From Cercophora sp. LCS_1 (Eukaryota > Ascomycota > Sordariomycetes > Sordariales > Lasiosphaeriaceae), in assembly GCA_036250225.1 (NCBI GenBank), contig JAPZLL010000016.1, positions 310,001 through 374,000 of the forward strand: DNA of 64,000 nt. The letters are read 5' to 3'. Of this stretch, positions 1-9,009 are shown piece by piece. The notes beneath the pieces are model-generated. The model did not search any database. It was not told the DNA's origin and worked only from the letters and a program-made list of their open reading frames with translations. Made by a program: the position numbers and the translations under genes. How positions within the stretch are numbered: position 1 is the stretch's first letter; every line of letters starts with the position of its first letter.

Positions 1-390
1 GTCGGCACGGTGACGTACATCTATATCACTGACGAGAGGGCTGGCGGCGAGCCTGGGTACATCTACCCCGAATGCCAATGGATTTATGACCTAGAACTGC
101 CTGCGGATGGGAGTGTGATTCCCGAGCCGAAGGATGGAGAGGTCGACAGCTTCAGCCTGCGCACAGTCGAAGAGATCCAGGAGCAGCTGGCTCAAGGACT
201 ATGGAAACCGAACTGCGCCGTGGTCATGCTGGACTTCTTCCTACGCCATGGCATCTACACGCAAGAGAACGAGCCAGACTATCATGTGCTGCGAGCGAAG
301 TCCCACCGCTTCATACCCTTCCCCGGCCCTCACCAGGGGTACCGGCTGCCTACTCAGGAGGAGGTTGCGCGCAGACGAGGACTGTCATAG
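1..390 (+). CDS. C-terminal part of a Nudix-family hydrolase (thiamine-pyrophosphokinase-related type), 5' end outside window
   Basis: Open frame running from the first base of the window to a TAG stop; the 129 codons visible are the C-terminal part only. The segment GGEPGYIYPECQWIYDLELP, followed by a conserved FSLRTVEEIQEQL stretch and a KPNCAVVMLDFFLRHGI helix, resembles the C-terminal part of fungal Nudix proteins related to S. cerevisiae YJR142W and the Nudix half of S. pombe Tnr3. Known members hydrolyse oxidised or damaged thiamine diphosphate derivatives. The Nudix box itself lies upstream of the window, so catalytic residues cannot be checked. The GTG at position 10 is not a start. 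The gene faces RPB8 tail to tail with about 210 bp between stops. Family assignment is from recalled similarity, not a search. Confidence 0.75.
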   Translation, partial: VGTVTYIYITDERAGGEPGYIYPECQWIYDLELPADGSVIPEPKDGEVDSFSLRTVEEIQEQLAQGLWKPNCAVVMLDFFLRHGIYTQENEPDYHVLRAKSHRFIPFPGPHQGYRLPTQEEVARRRGLS

Positions 391-600
391 AGTAGAGGGA
401 CAATTGTCTCCCGGGTATCTCATAATCCGTTTTGGCCGGTTCCCAGTACTTTTCTCCAAACGCCCGTTGTCCTGCAATCCGTCCCGCGCTCTGCCAACAT
501 CGACTCCGTGGTAGCTTCTGTAAACACATGACCGCTTGCTCAACCGCAATATAGACATGATTTCTAGCGTTGATCCCACTGCACCCTCCAAGGAACGAGA

Positions 601-1115
601 TCAGATCTTCTTCACGAGGAGGTAAACATAATCCACCCTCAATGGCGTGAGTTTCTTGTACGGCCCGTCGAGCTTCATCAGAAGGCCGCCGAACGAGGTA
701 TAGGCTTTGCTGTTTCGATTGTCAGTCGGCCATTAGGTATGTGGTCGTGTTACCCAAAGTTTACTCACATATTTTGTCCATTCTCGCCGTCATCGAATCG
801 GTAAATCTTCCCGTAGCAGACGTACTCGAACATGTCGGCGAGCGTGGCTTCGCCGGCGCCCACTTTGGAAGCATCGCGCCAACCCCTCTCATCATCCTTA
901 CTACCATCTAGAGCCAACGAGGTTGCAACGACCACGTGAAGACTGTCGCCAATGCTGCAAGGAAACAGCTCTTTGTTGATGTCCAACTCCATCTGGGTCT
1001 GCCCATCGTTCGATTGGCAAGTGATGCGGTCTACTCGATCGTACTTTGGCGCGCTCAATGCAGTAACTCGGAAGTTCTCCTCGAACAACTGGGCGTCGGA
1101 TGCCATGGCCGCCAT
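601..1115 (-). CDS. rpb8: RNA polymerases I, II and III shared subunit RPABC3 (Rpb8)
   Basis: Two exons (1115-769 and 709-601) with one 59-nt intron (donor GTGAGT, acceptor CAG) encode 151 residues, the normal size for Rpb8. The N-terminus carries the family pattern LFEENFRVTAL...YDRVDRITC and the C-terminus GGLLMKLDGPYK...VYLLVKK, both characteristic. Rpb8 is an OB-fold subunit shared by all three nuclear RNA polymerases. A second Met three codons downstream (1106) is an alternative start. The gene is divergent from ELP4 with 348 bp between start codons, so the two probably share a promoter region, and it is convergent with the upstream Nudix gene. Confidence 0.93.
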
Positions 1116-1463
1116 CTTGAGAAGCGGGTTGGAGAGATCGCGAGTTGTGGTCTAGGAACGGGGTGTCGCTTGTATTTCTCCGGAGGGGGGCCTGTTTTTC
1201 TCGTTCGGTCTTTTCAAACACGGAGACAGTATCGCGTTGATGGGATATGCGCTTTGCGACGCGGTTGTTTCTGGAGTTGAAGGCTGAAAATTCGGGTTCC
1301 GCAAACAGCAAGCCGGAAACTTGGGGGCGAGCTGGTGGGGTTAGGGGCCTCGCGGCAGGCAAGTGGGGCAACGCTTCACTAAAATTTTGACCCCCGACCC
1401 AAGAGCCCAAGCTTTCGTGGTGAGCTCCGTCATAGCTTCAAGACCCGAACAACCGATTTCGAT
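1116..1463. promoter_or_regulatory. Divergent promoter between RPB8 and ELP4
   Basis: This 348-bp spacer separates the start codons of two housekeeping genes. It contains GGGTTAGGG at 1338-1346, a telobox-like sequence lying 118 bp before the ELP4 ATG and 223 bp before the RPB8 ATG. No clear TATA box was seen. Sharing of control elements is inferred from the geometry alone. Confidence 0.6.
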
Positions 1464-2627
1464 ATGTCGACGTTCACGAAGAGGAACACCGTCCTTTCCG
1501 CAGCGCGGCCCGGGCAGGCGGCTGGCCACGCCAAAACCGAGAAGCCGCTGGCTTCCGGTGTCCGGCCCTCTCCGCTTGACGGCAGACCGACGACATCCAC
1601 CGGCACTTCTTCGCTCGATCAACTACTGGCCGGTCATGGAGGGCTCGCCATGGGGACATGTCTCCTAATTGAGGAGCAAGGGACCACAGACTTCTCTGGG
1701 ATCCTCCTTCGCTACTATGCTGCAGAGGGACTCGTTCAAGGCCACCAGGTCCATCTCGTTGGATTTCCAGTTGAATGGAAGCATCAGTTGCCTGGCTTGG
1801 CTGCTCTACACCCCAAGGCGAAGACTACGCAGTCGACGGCGGCTGCCCCAGAGGAAAAGATGAAGATTGCCTGGCGGTACGAGGCTTTGGGGAATGCCGG
1901 CAGTGCCATAACTATCCCACGGGGAGACATCAGTCAAACCGCCACATTCTGTCACTCTTTCGATCTAGGAAAGCGGTTAGCGCCGTCTGCATGTAAGGGT
2001 TCGTTGCAGCCCACACCATCTTTGGGGCCGCCAACTTTGGGCCAGAAAGGAATCAACTCGATGTCACCACTAAAGGCCATCATGAAGCACCTCAAGACCA
2101 AACTGGAATCTAGCCCCCCAAACGAAGTCCACCGTCTTGTCATTCCTAGCCTCCTGTCGCCGACACTCTACGATGCACGATGCACACAGCCGGCAGAGGT
2201 CTTGCAGTTCCTACATGGGCTGAGGGCTTTGCTACGACGCTACAGCACCCAGTTCACGGCTGTGATCACCCTCCCGACCTCACTCTTTCCGCGCGGCTCT
2301 GGTTTGGTTCGCTGGATGGAGCTGCTCTGTGACGGCGTTATGGAGCTCATTCCCCTCCCGGCGAACCCAGCAGCAGCACCACCACCAGCTAAAGACAGCA
2401 AAGCATCAGATCAGCCCCAGGGGCTTATCCGCGTCCACACCCTACCCGTATACCACGAGAAAGGGGGTGGGGGAGCTGAGACGAGTGCCTTCCGGGAGAC
2501 CTTGTCGTTTAGCCTCAGCGCCTCCAAGGGGTTGACAATCAAGCCATACAGTCTGCCACCCATGGTAGACGAGATACAGAAGGAAAAATCACCTGCAAGC
2601 GCGATCAAGGACGGGATTGACTTCTGA
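1464..2627 (+). CDS. elp4: Elongator complex protein 4 (PAXNEB family)
   Basis: Intronless, 387 residues, ATG start. The N-terminal pattern TSTGTSSLDQLLAGHGGLAMG followed by GTCLLIEEQGTTDFSGILLRYY and VHLVGFP is the RecA-like core seen in Elp4. The middle contains WRYEALG and SFDLGKRL, and the C-terminal half has LHGLRALLRR followed by a long beta-rich part. Elp4 forms the Elp4-Elp5-Elp6 hexameric ring that serves the Elongator acetyltransferase in building cm5/mcm5 side chains on wobble uridine of cytosolic tRNAs. As in other Elp4 proteins, no canonical Walker A lysine is visible. It lies directly upstream of SEN34 on the same strand, 405 bp apart, which places two tRNA-maturation genes in tandem. 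Confidence 0.92.
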   Translation: MSTFTKRNTVLSAARPGQAAGHAKTEKPLASGVRPSPLDGRPTTSTGTSSLDQLLAGHGGLAMGTCLLIEEQGTTDFSGILLRYYAAEGLVQGHQVHLVGFPVEWKHQLPGLAALHPKAKTTQSTAAAPEEKMKIAWRYEALGNAGSAITIPRGDISQTATFCHSFDLGKRLAPSACKGSLQPTPSLGPPTLGQKGINSMSPLKAIMKHLKTKLESSPPNEVHRLVIPSLLSPTLYDARCTQPAEVLQFLHGLRALLRRYSTQFTAVITLPTSLFPRGSGLVRWMELLCDGVMELIPLPANPAAAPPPAKDSKASDQPQGLIRVHTLPVYHEKGGGGAETSAFRETLSFSLSASKGLTIKPYSLPPMVDEIQKEKSPASAIKDGIDF

Positions 2628-3032
2628 GAGAGTCCTTGGTGTTCAGTCTACGTCACCCTAACCCTGGCCACCCACGATGTTGGTGGGGCGCATTGGCGAC
2701 TTGAGTCACTCACCGCCCGAATATTTCTGCCGCGCGCAGCAGTCATAAAATTCCTCGCTGAAGCTTTTCGTTCGCATTTCTTTCTCTTTTCTCTCGGGTT
2801 CACCCCCAAGATCCAACCAACGGTACGTTCATTTTTCTTCCCCCAAAGCATCTGTATGCGCGAGGGAGGTCCAAATGATTATAAAAAAGCGAATAATCAA
2901 TCTGTCAATCCACTGATCTCTGTGATGACGAATTCGGAATTCAAGGCTTATGATATCCTCCCTCACTGCATCGCGATGCAGTTTCTCACACAAGCATGAG
3001 CAACCTCTAATGTGGTTTATAGGCATTCTACT
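2628..3032. promoter_or_regulatory. ELP4 3' region and SEN34 promoter/leader
   Basis: The spacer contains ACCCTAACCCT at 2655-2665 (telobox-like). A pyrimidine-rich stretch around 2775-2815 would fit the SEN34 transcription start. A good donor (GTACGT, 2823) and an acceptor (TTTATAG, ending 3022) lie just before the ATG, so the SEN34 leader may carry a roughly 200-nt intron. The motif positions are seen in the sequence; transcription start and leader intron are inference. Confidence 0.4.
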
Positions 3033-3929
3033 ATGGAATCATCCCCGCCATCCAGACAGATCCGTATCTCCCGCGTCGGGGGGCGGCATCTCGTCTTTGA
3101 CCTCGACGATGTGGTGCATATTCGTCGCTATCACAGCACCTGTGCCATTCTCACCGGTACACTGCCCCAGGCCCCTACGCAGAACATATTCTTGGGACTC
3201 CCGATTGAGCTGTACGCCGAAGAAGCGAGGCTGTTGATTGACAGAGGGGCGGCCTACATTGCTGACGATGCGGCCGAACATCTATCTCAGTTGCAGGCGA
3301 TGGAGCGCCCTGCCTTGAACTCGAAGGAACCCCCTCTGGATAATCCTGTTCGTACAGCGTATCTCCAGTCGCTCAAGGCCCAAAGGAAGGCTGCGCAGCA
3401 AGTGTTCGAGGATGCCAAGGCGAAAGTACGAGCCCAGCATCAGCACAAGCGCAAGCCGAAGGCCGAGCCGGAACCAGCAGCTGAGGGAGATGAGTCAACA
3501 ATGTTTGGCTCGCCGCCTGTGAAGCCAGAACCAGTGATCAAGACTGTCCCTCCTGCCGTCACTCCGACCACGAGCAGCTCCCTGACTGCTGCCGAGGCTT
3601 CCTTGTGCACTACCCTAACTCCATCGTATGATCCTCTGCATGCGTATTTGAACGAGAAAGGTTACTACATCACCCCAGGTCTCCGGTTTGGCGGAGATTA
3701 TAGTGTCTACCCAGGGGATCCGTTCCGCTACCATGCCCATTACATGGCGAACAGTTATGAGTGGGATCAGAAAATTCCCATGTTGGACCTGGTTACAAGT
3801 GGCCGCTTGGGTACAGCGGTGAAAAAGAGTTTCTTGTTTGGCGCGAAGAAGCCTTCCGGGGAAGAGAAGAGCTCGCAAGACGCGGCGGCAGACGTTCGGG
3901 TCTTTTGTATCGAATGGGCGGGCATGTAG
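3033..3929 (+). CDS. sen34: tRNA-splicing endonuclease catalytic subunit Sen34
   Basis: 298 residues from the ATG at 3033; the seven in-frame codons before it begin with GTG and are leader sequence. The N-terminal domain (residues 1-90) has the Sen34 pattern VFDLDDVVHIRRYH...GLPIELYAEEARLLID. A Lys/Glu/Pro-rich linker (about 115-190) joins it to the C-terminal endonuclease fold with GYYITPGLRFGGDYSVYPGDP and FRYHAHY. The likely catalytic triad is Tyr226, His234 and Lys264/265. In the TSEN heterotetramer Sen34 cleaves the 3' splice site of pre-tRNAs; Sen2 cuts the 5' site. An intron-containing tRNA-Gln lies 39 kb away in the same window. It is convergent with the Asi-like gene, with 385 bp between stops. 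Confidence 0.92.
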   Translation: MESSPPSRQIRISRVGGRHLVFDLDDVVHIRRYHSTCAILTGTLPQAPTQNIFLGLPIELYAEEARLLIDRGAAYIADDAAEHLSQLQAMERPALNSKEPPLDNPVRTAYLQSLKAQRKAAQQVFEDAKAKVRAQHQHKRKPKAEPEPAAEGDESTMFGSPPVKPEPVIKTVPPAVTPTTSSSLTAAEASLCTTLTPSYDPLHAYLNEKGYYITPGLRFGGDYSVYPGDPFRYHAHYMANSYEWDQKIPMLDLVTSGRLGTAVKKSFLFGAKKPSGEEKSSQDAAADVRVFCIEWAGM

Positions 3930-4314
3930 AGTTGGGTTGGGAGATTGGCGAGTTTCGCGCCATGAATGATACCCAGATATAATTCAATATTCAACTCAAG
4001 TTCACACATTGTAAGTTGCTCGCTTGATGGCCAACCAAATCCATTCGCTGCTACGTGTATGTATCTATGGTCCCTCGCAGTGCCCCAGTCGAACTTGAGC
4101 GACTCTACTTCTTCCCCGACATTGCCAACTCGCTGAAAACAAAAATGCCATACACAAGTTAACAAAGCCACCAATTCACGTTCCCGCCATGAGGACCCGA
4201 GATTTTGGGTTGGCGCCCATAACGCCAGATCAATAAAAATACCACCAAACTCCCAAACCTATCCATGCTGCTGCGATGTCTCTGTCACAAAAAAAGGAAA
4301 AAGAAAAAAAAACC
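3930..4314. other. Convergent 3' regions of SEN34 and the Asi-like RING gene
   Basis: No coding signal seen. The region holds AT-rich 3'-UTR-like sequence for both genes, including an A-rich tract (about 4290-4312) just past the stop of the minus-strand gene. Confidence 0.5.
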
Positions 4315-7305
4315 TCAAGGCACGTAAATTTTGCTGAAGCTGATCACCTCCCGGCGGCAGCAGACGCACTTCTCGAAGTTGTTCATGGCAAGGGAAACCC
4401 GGCAGTCGTCGCATAGGCTCAGACAACGACAGGGCCAGACAATGATGGTTCGAGGCGCACACTGGCAGACGACGCACTGCGGGCCGTCTGGACCGAGACC
4501 CGAGGCCCCAGTTGCCCACGACGAGCCATCTGTGGCGGGAGTGGCGCCCTGTTGTTGCCGGGCGTGAGCGACAGCGCGGCGCGAGAGGAGAATCTGCTCT
4601 AGACGTTGGGCCTCTTCTTCCGGACCAAGCTTCTCTGGCACACCCTGGCGTGCTCTGCTAAGCAACACCTGAGCCCGCTGGCGTTGAGTGTGTTGCCTGA
4701 AGCGGGACCGTGTCATGATCCCGTCGCTCGACAAATGCGCGGCAAGGGCGCGTGCCTCCTCACGGTCTTCTGGGTTTTGAGGATGGAGGAGACGGGCAAG
4801 GTCCTTGGGTGCGATGGGGGTGTCCACAAACGGCGTAGACTCTCGAGAGCTGCGGGCGGAATTGAGAGTGGCGGCGAAACTTATGGGGGCTCTCTGAGTG
4901 GGAGTGCGCTGGCCATCATCTAGATCGTCACCGAATTCACGTTCGTCGGGATCTGAATACCATTCCGAATCTCTTTCGTCAAGGCTCTCGGTTGTGGAGA
5001 TCATGCTGGTCGTATCGAAGTCTGGGTCGTCCAAGTCTACGCCTTCCGGTTTCTCAGGAGAATATTCGCCACTTGTGTCCGTATTCCCCCACCAGCCTCC
5101 TGTAAGCCACCAGTTGTAGAGCTTCGAGTCGATCTCGGCTTCGTTTGCGGCACCCGGGTGTTGTGTCGTATCCTGAACTTGAATACTATTCAGCTTTCGG
5201 CGCATCTCGGCTTCCACATCGATACGGTCGATGCGTGGCACGCTGAAAGTGCCAGTTTCCTTGTTTGGCGTGGGAACCCAGTTTACCTCCCAGCCGCCCT
5301 TCTTCCCGCTAGGCATGGTATTCTCCAGAGACTCGGTCTTGGGTCGTTGTGATAGCCAACGGAGGTATCTGGGTGGGTTCCGTACACCGAGGACCGAGAG
5401 CGCTCTGATGGCGATGAGAGCAAATGTGGTGAGCAGCAGCCTGTTGATATACATGATGTACTCAAACGCCATGAGCCATCGTCCACTCCGCTCCGCAGCA
5501 CCCACCCCATCTCGGACTCGTCTGGCCGTTACGGTGTTCTTGGAGACTTTCTGTGCGGCCTTTTCTCGGGCGTAACCACTCGTTGCACCCGCCTGACCAT
5601 CTTTGATTGGTACAAGTCCTATCGCGCCCACGGAGTCGAAACGTGATCCAGGAATACCACCTCCAAGCCACTGCATCCGAAGTTCTTCGACTTCGCGGAA
5701 TCGTTCATCCTCCAACCAAGTGTAGCGCTTAAGGTTCACCCGATGGTCCTCGTTCAGGTAGACAGCCTCGCTCGCCATAGTAATGGCACCGAAACCGGCG
5801 CGGAGAAGAGCTGTGTAGAAGTCCATGTCCATGCGTATGCGGATGTCGGAGAGGGACACGTTAGCTTGCATGTTTCCATGAGCTAGTGCGAAGCGCTGAA
5901 ATAGACTTAGCCGTCGACCGTCTGCTGATGTTTCTTGAGTATCCATGGCCGAGAGTACGAGAGCCACGGCATAGATGAAGCCACAAGACACAATGCCGGT
6001 CAGGACAAGGATATGGGGAATGAAGCCGACGATACAGACAGTCGGAAACCTCAGGAAGCCCTGTGCAGCCGGATCCTCAAGAGAAAATGTCAACAGGCTG
6101 TACACAATGTTCGCCATAAAACATAAGCCCCAGAATCCCGTGCTGAGCAACCGATAGCGAGACTGGAGGTTGAGTATCCCGAGAGTGTGGCTGGTTATGT
6201 GGCCCATGGTGGAAAGGAAAGCCACCAGGAGTATTTCCGGAGGGGTGTTTACCCTCTTCATGATCATGGACCGAGTGACCGCAATAGTCGATCCAAGATT
6301 GGGTGGAGAACTGCTGGTCCCATTCGTGAAAAGCCCCCAACCCAGCCGGTTGCTGATTGCTGCATCGGCTTCCGCAAACGCGAGGGAGTGTTCAAATAAA
6401 GTCATGCCAGTCTCTTGAGACACCGGCCGACCTTGAACAGTGGACGACACTACTTCGATGAATTGGCTCAGGCAGAAGGTACCAAAGAGGGGCCAAAGTC
6501 GTGACAGTGAGCCAGCGAGCTCTGACTGATCTTGACTTCCCAATGGTATCATCTTCACGGACTTGCAAGCATCCTTGTCGCTCGTCCCGAGAAGTAGCGC
6601 AGAGCTCAGTCCATGTAGGAGAGGGCTGGCCTGTGAGAACATGATCTCCGAAGTTTTGGTGGCGTTGCCCCAGCGCAACTCTGCAAAGTCTGGCGAGGTC
6701 TGACATTGAATGGACTGTAGAATTCCTCGAGCCTGGAACATGAGGAGGAGGATGAGTGGAAGGCGGAGGGCAAGGCGAACAGGCCAGCTAAGACGAAGTC
6801 TCCGGCGGGTGGCAGCAAAGATTTGTGTGCGGTTGAACAGGACAGCCATGGCAATGCAGCTCAGAGCCCACTTGCTCGTCGCATAACTGAAGACGCTCCC
6901 TAGTCCCTTCACCCCCTCTAGCGAGTATCGCGCGACAAAGGCGGTGGCGTCTTCGTTGGTATCCGTGGCGGTCGGGAGAGCAGACTGGACAAAGGCGCCC
7001 ACGTGTTCTGCCGTCGTGGTAAATAGGGTATCCGCGTTGGTAGCTTCGGGAATGACGCGTTGGCCGAAGCCATCGACCGCATCATGGAATGGTATAAAAG
7101 AACCCAGCTTGCCCAGTTTCATTACCATTCTAGGGCCCGCCCAAACCAAATCTTCCAGCGACGGCGCCAATTTGGTCATGTTCATGGCGATATTGAGTCG
7201 TTGCGCGCCCCACAAAGTCAAGTTGTACCACACGCTCGCATTGTTGTAGTTGATAGGGTGTTGTTGGGTCGCCATGACGGCGTTCGCAAGGACGGTCTCC
7301 TCCAT
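4315..7305 (-). CDS. Asi1/Asi3-like inner nuclear membrane RING ubiquitin ligase
   Basis: Single exon, 996 residues, starting at the ATG at 7305 (ten earlier in-frame codons begin with TTG and are leader). The N-terminal half contains several hydrophobic membrane segments (roughly residues 155-480, for example LRLPLILLLMFQARGIL and VCIVGFIPHILVLTGIVSCG). A long polar, acidic region follows, and a RING domain sits at the extreme C-terminus (from about residue 944: CVVC...WPCRCLSLCDDCR...CVCC). The Trp-Pro-Cys-Arg-Cys core and its terminal position match yeast Asi1/Asi3. That complex works with Ubc6/Ubc7 to degrade misplaced or foreign proteins at the inner nuclear membrane and represses SPS-sensor targets. 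Function in this fungus is inferred. The gene is divergent from the U1A-like gene. Confidence 0.82.
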   Translation of the reverse strand: MEETVLANAVMATQQHPINYNNASVWYNLTLWGAQRLNIAMNMTKLAPSLEDLVWAGPRMVMKLGKLGSFIPFHDAVDGFGQRVIPEATNADTLFTTTAEHVGAFVQSALPTATDTNEDATAFVARYSLEGVKGLGSVFSYATSKWALSCIAMAVLFNRTQIFAATRRRLRLSWPVRLALRLPLILLLMFQARGILQSIQCQTSPDFAELRWGNATKTSEIMFSQASPLLHGLSSALLLGTSDKDACKSVKMIPLGSQDQSELAGSLSRLWPLFGTFCLSQFIEVVSSTVQGRPVSQETGMTLFEHSLAFAEADAAISNRLGWGLFTNGTSSSPPNLGSTIAVTRSMIMKRVNTPPEILLVAFLSTMGHITSHTLGILNLQSRYRLLSTGFWGLCFMANIVYSLLTFSLEDPAAQGFLRFPTVCIVGFIPHILVLTGIVSCGFIYAVALVLSAMDTQETSADGRRLSLFQRFALAHGNMQANVSLSDIRIRMDMDFYTALLRAGFGAITMASEAVYLNEDHRVNLKRYTWLEDERFREVEELRMQWLGGGIPGSRFDSVGAIGLVPIKDGQAGATSGYAREKAAQKVSKNTVTARRVRDGVGAAERSGRWLMAFEYIMYINRLLLTTFALIAIRALSVLGVRNPPRYLRWLSQRPKTESLENTMPSGKKGGWEVNWVPTPNKETGTFSVPRIDRIDVEAEMRRKLNSIQVQDTTQHPGAANEAEIDSKLYNWWLTGGWWGNTDTSGEYSPEKPEGVDLDDPDFDTTSMISTTESLDERDSEWYSDPDEREFGDDLDDGQRTPTQRAPISFAATLNSARSSRESTPFVDTPIAPKDLARLLHPQNPEDREEARALAAHLSSDGIMTRSRFRQHTQRQRAQVLLSRARQGVPEKLGPEEEAQRLEQILLSRRAVAHARQQQGATPATDGSSWATGASGLGPDGPQCVVCQCAPRTIIVWPCRCLSLCDDCRVSLAMNNFEKCVCCRREVISFSKIYVP

Positions 7306-7887
7306 TCTGCAGGAGATACAAGATGATGGCCGCAAGCGATGATCTCACGCGGGCTTGATGATCGGGGGTCGGAGGAGCCGTGTCGAGAAGCTACCGGAGG
7401 CGCCGGAAGCAGCGGGATAGCGTGTCTATCGCGACGGGGAGCTATGTTGTTTCATCGGGTTCGCTGCAGACGATTCTGCACCGCGGAAGGGCATCCAAGA
7501 GAGAAATGAAGAGAGTCAGTTGGCCGCGTGCTGAACGACGTCGGGTGTTCGCTTATCTTGTCCCGACCACCAGATGACGGCCAGCGTGGTGGGGCCAGGC
7601 CTTGGTTCTGGTGCAATCGCAGGGGTCTTCCAGGCGATCCCAGCAGCTGGGTCAAGGCGCGCGGTGATGCGATCAGCTAAGGCCCCACCTTCGGCCTGGC
7701 GGGCTTTCGCTTGTGGCGCTCCCGCCTTTGAGATTCGTGCATCTTTCAACCTCCAGGCAATCGCTCTCACTGTCGCCCAGCCACCACGCAAAAAGAAACC
7801 AGCCACCAGCGGCAGAAAGATCAGGAATTTCGACGATAAGACAAGAAGGAACAAGCAAGAAGGAACAAACAAGAAGGAATAGACAAG
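7306..7887. promoter_or_regulatory. Divergent promoter between the Asi-like gene and the U1A-like gene
   Basis: 582 bp with no convincing ORF. The 47 bases before the U1A-like ATG are purine-rich and contain three imperfect copies of ACAAGAAGGA (7841-7884), probably in the 5' leader. No TATA box was identified. Confidence 0.5.
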
Positions 7888-8767
7888 ATGGCACAGCAGC
7901 CCATCGCTACGTATGTGTCATTGCACTCCGACACATACGGGCGCGATTCCCATGGTATGCGAAAACCCGCAACTGACCCCTCTTTCTTTTTAGCGTCTAC
8001 GTTCGCAACCTTGAGGAGCGCGTCAAGCCTGGGGCACTGAAGGAAGCGCTGCGCGCCGTCTTCTCAGAGTATGGCAGTGTCATCGACATTGTCGCAAAGA
8101 CGAACCTCAAAGCCAAGGGACAGGCGTTCGTTGTCTTTGAGGACCCGCAATCGGCGCTGAATGCGATCGAGGACGTGCAAGGTTTCGAGCTTTTTGAAAA
8201 GCCAATGCACCTCGCGTTGGCTCGCACCCGAAGCGATGCCACTGTTTTGAGGACAGGCAACGAGGAGGAGTTTGATGTCCACAAGCGTCGGCGCATGGCC
8301 GAAAAAGGTACGTTGGCCTCAGGAATATTGGAAATGGCGTTTCCAAACTAATTGTCGGTGCTGCAGACAAAAAGGCTCTCGAATCCGCTGAAGAGCAGAA
8401 GCGTCTCAAGCACCCTCTTCCTGGGGCTCCTGCTGATGCCACCGCCCGGCCGACCAAGAATGCTCGTGGCGCAGGCCTCAAACCCACAGGTTCCGGTCCT
8501 GCTGCCGTGGTTCCAGATGAATATCTGCCACCCAACAAGACCTTGTTCGTGCAGAACCTGCCAGATGACTTCGGCAAGGATGCTCTCACTGCGATCTTCA
8601 GTCGGTTCGATGGCTTCCTTGAGGTTCGTATGGTTCCAGGTCGCACAGGCATTGCTTTCGTGGAGTATGACGCAGAGGCGGGCGCTATCACCGCAAAGGA
8701 GAACACAGCCGGCATGCCGCTGAAGAACGGCGAGAAGACAATGAAGGTCACGTACCAACGCCAATGA
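7888..8767 (+). CDS. U1A/U2B''-like snRNP protein with two RRM domains
   Basis: Three exons (7888-7910, 7994-8307, 8367-8767) encode 245 residues; exon 1 is only 23 nt. RRM1 (about residues 8-95) shows VYVRNLEERV with RNP1-like KGQAFVVFED, and is followed by a basic KRRRMAEK segment. A linker rich in Ala/Pro/Lys leads to RRM2 (about 165-245) with LFVQNLPDDF and RTGIAFVEYD, ending TMKVTYQRQ. This N- and C-terminal RRM layout is that of U1A, U2B'' and insect SNF, which bind stem-loops of U1 and/or U2 snRNA. Fungi with one such gene may use it for both snRNPs; which RNA is bound here cannot be told. It is convergent with V-ATPase subunit D (242 bp). Confidence 0.9.
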
Positions 8768-9009
8768 TTATGACGCTTGGCATGTACTCGGACCACGGCG
8801 GGTTTTGCGACATTGAGAACCAGGCGGTGAGTACAATGTGTTAGGTAGGGCTGTCGCTTTGATACAGACCACCCTGGCGTGGCAAGCTGGAGGGTGTAAG
8901 ATAATGAATTTTAAGGGAGAACAGCACCCCAATACGCCTAGGATGTATGAATTGAAAACAAGGAATTGGTGGACAATCTTGTGACAAGCCAGCCCAGTCA
9001 ATGTGTGCC

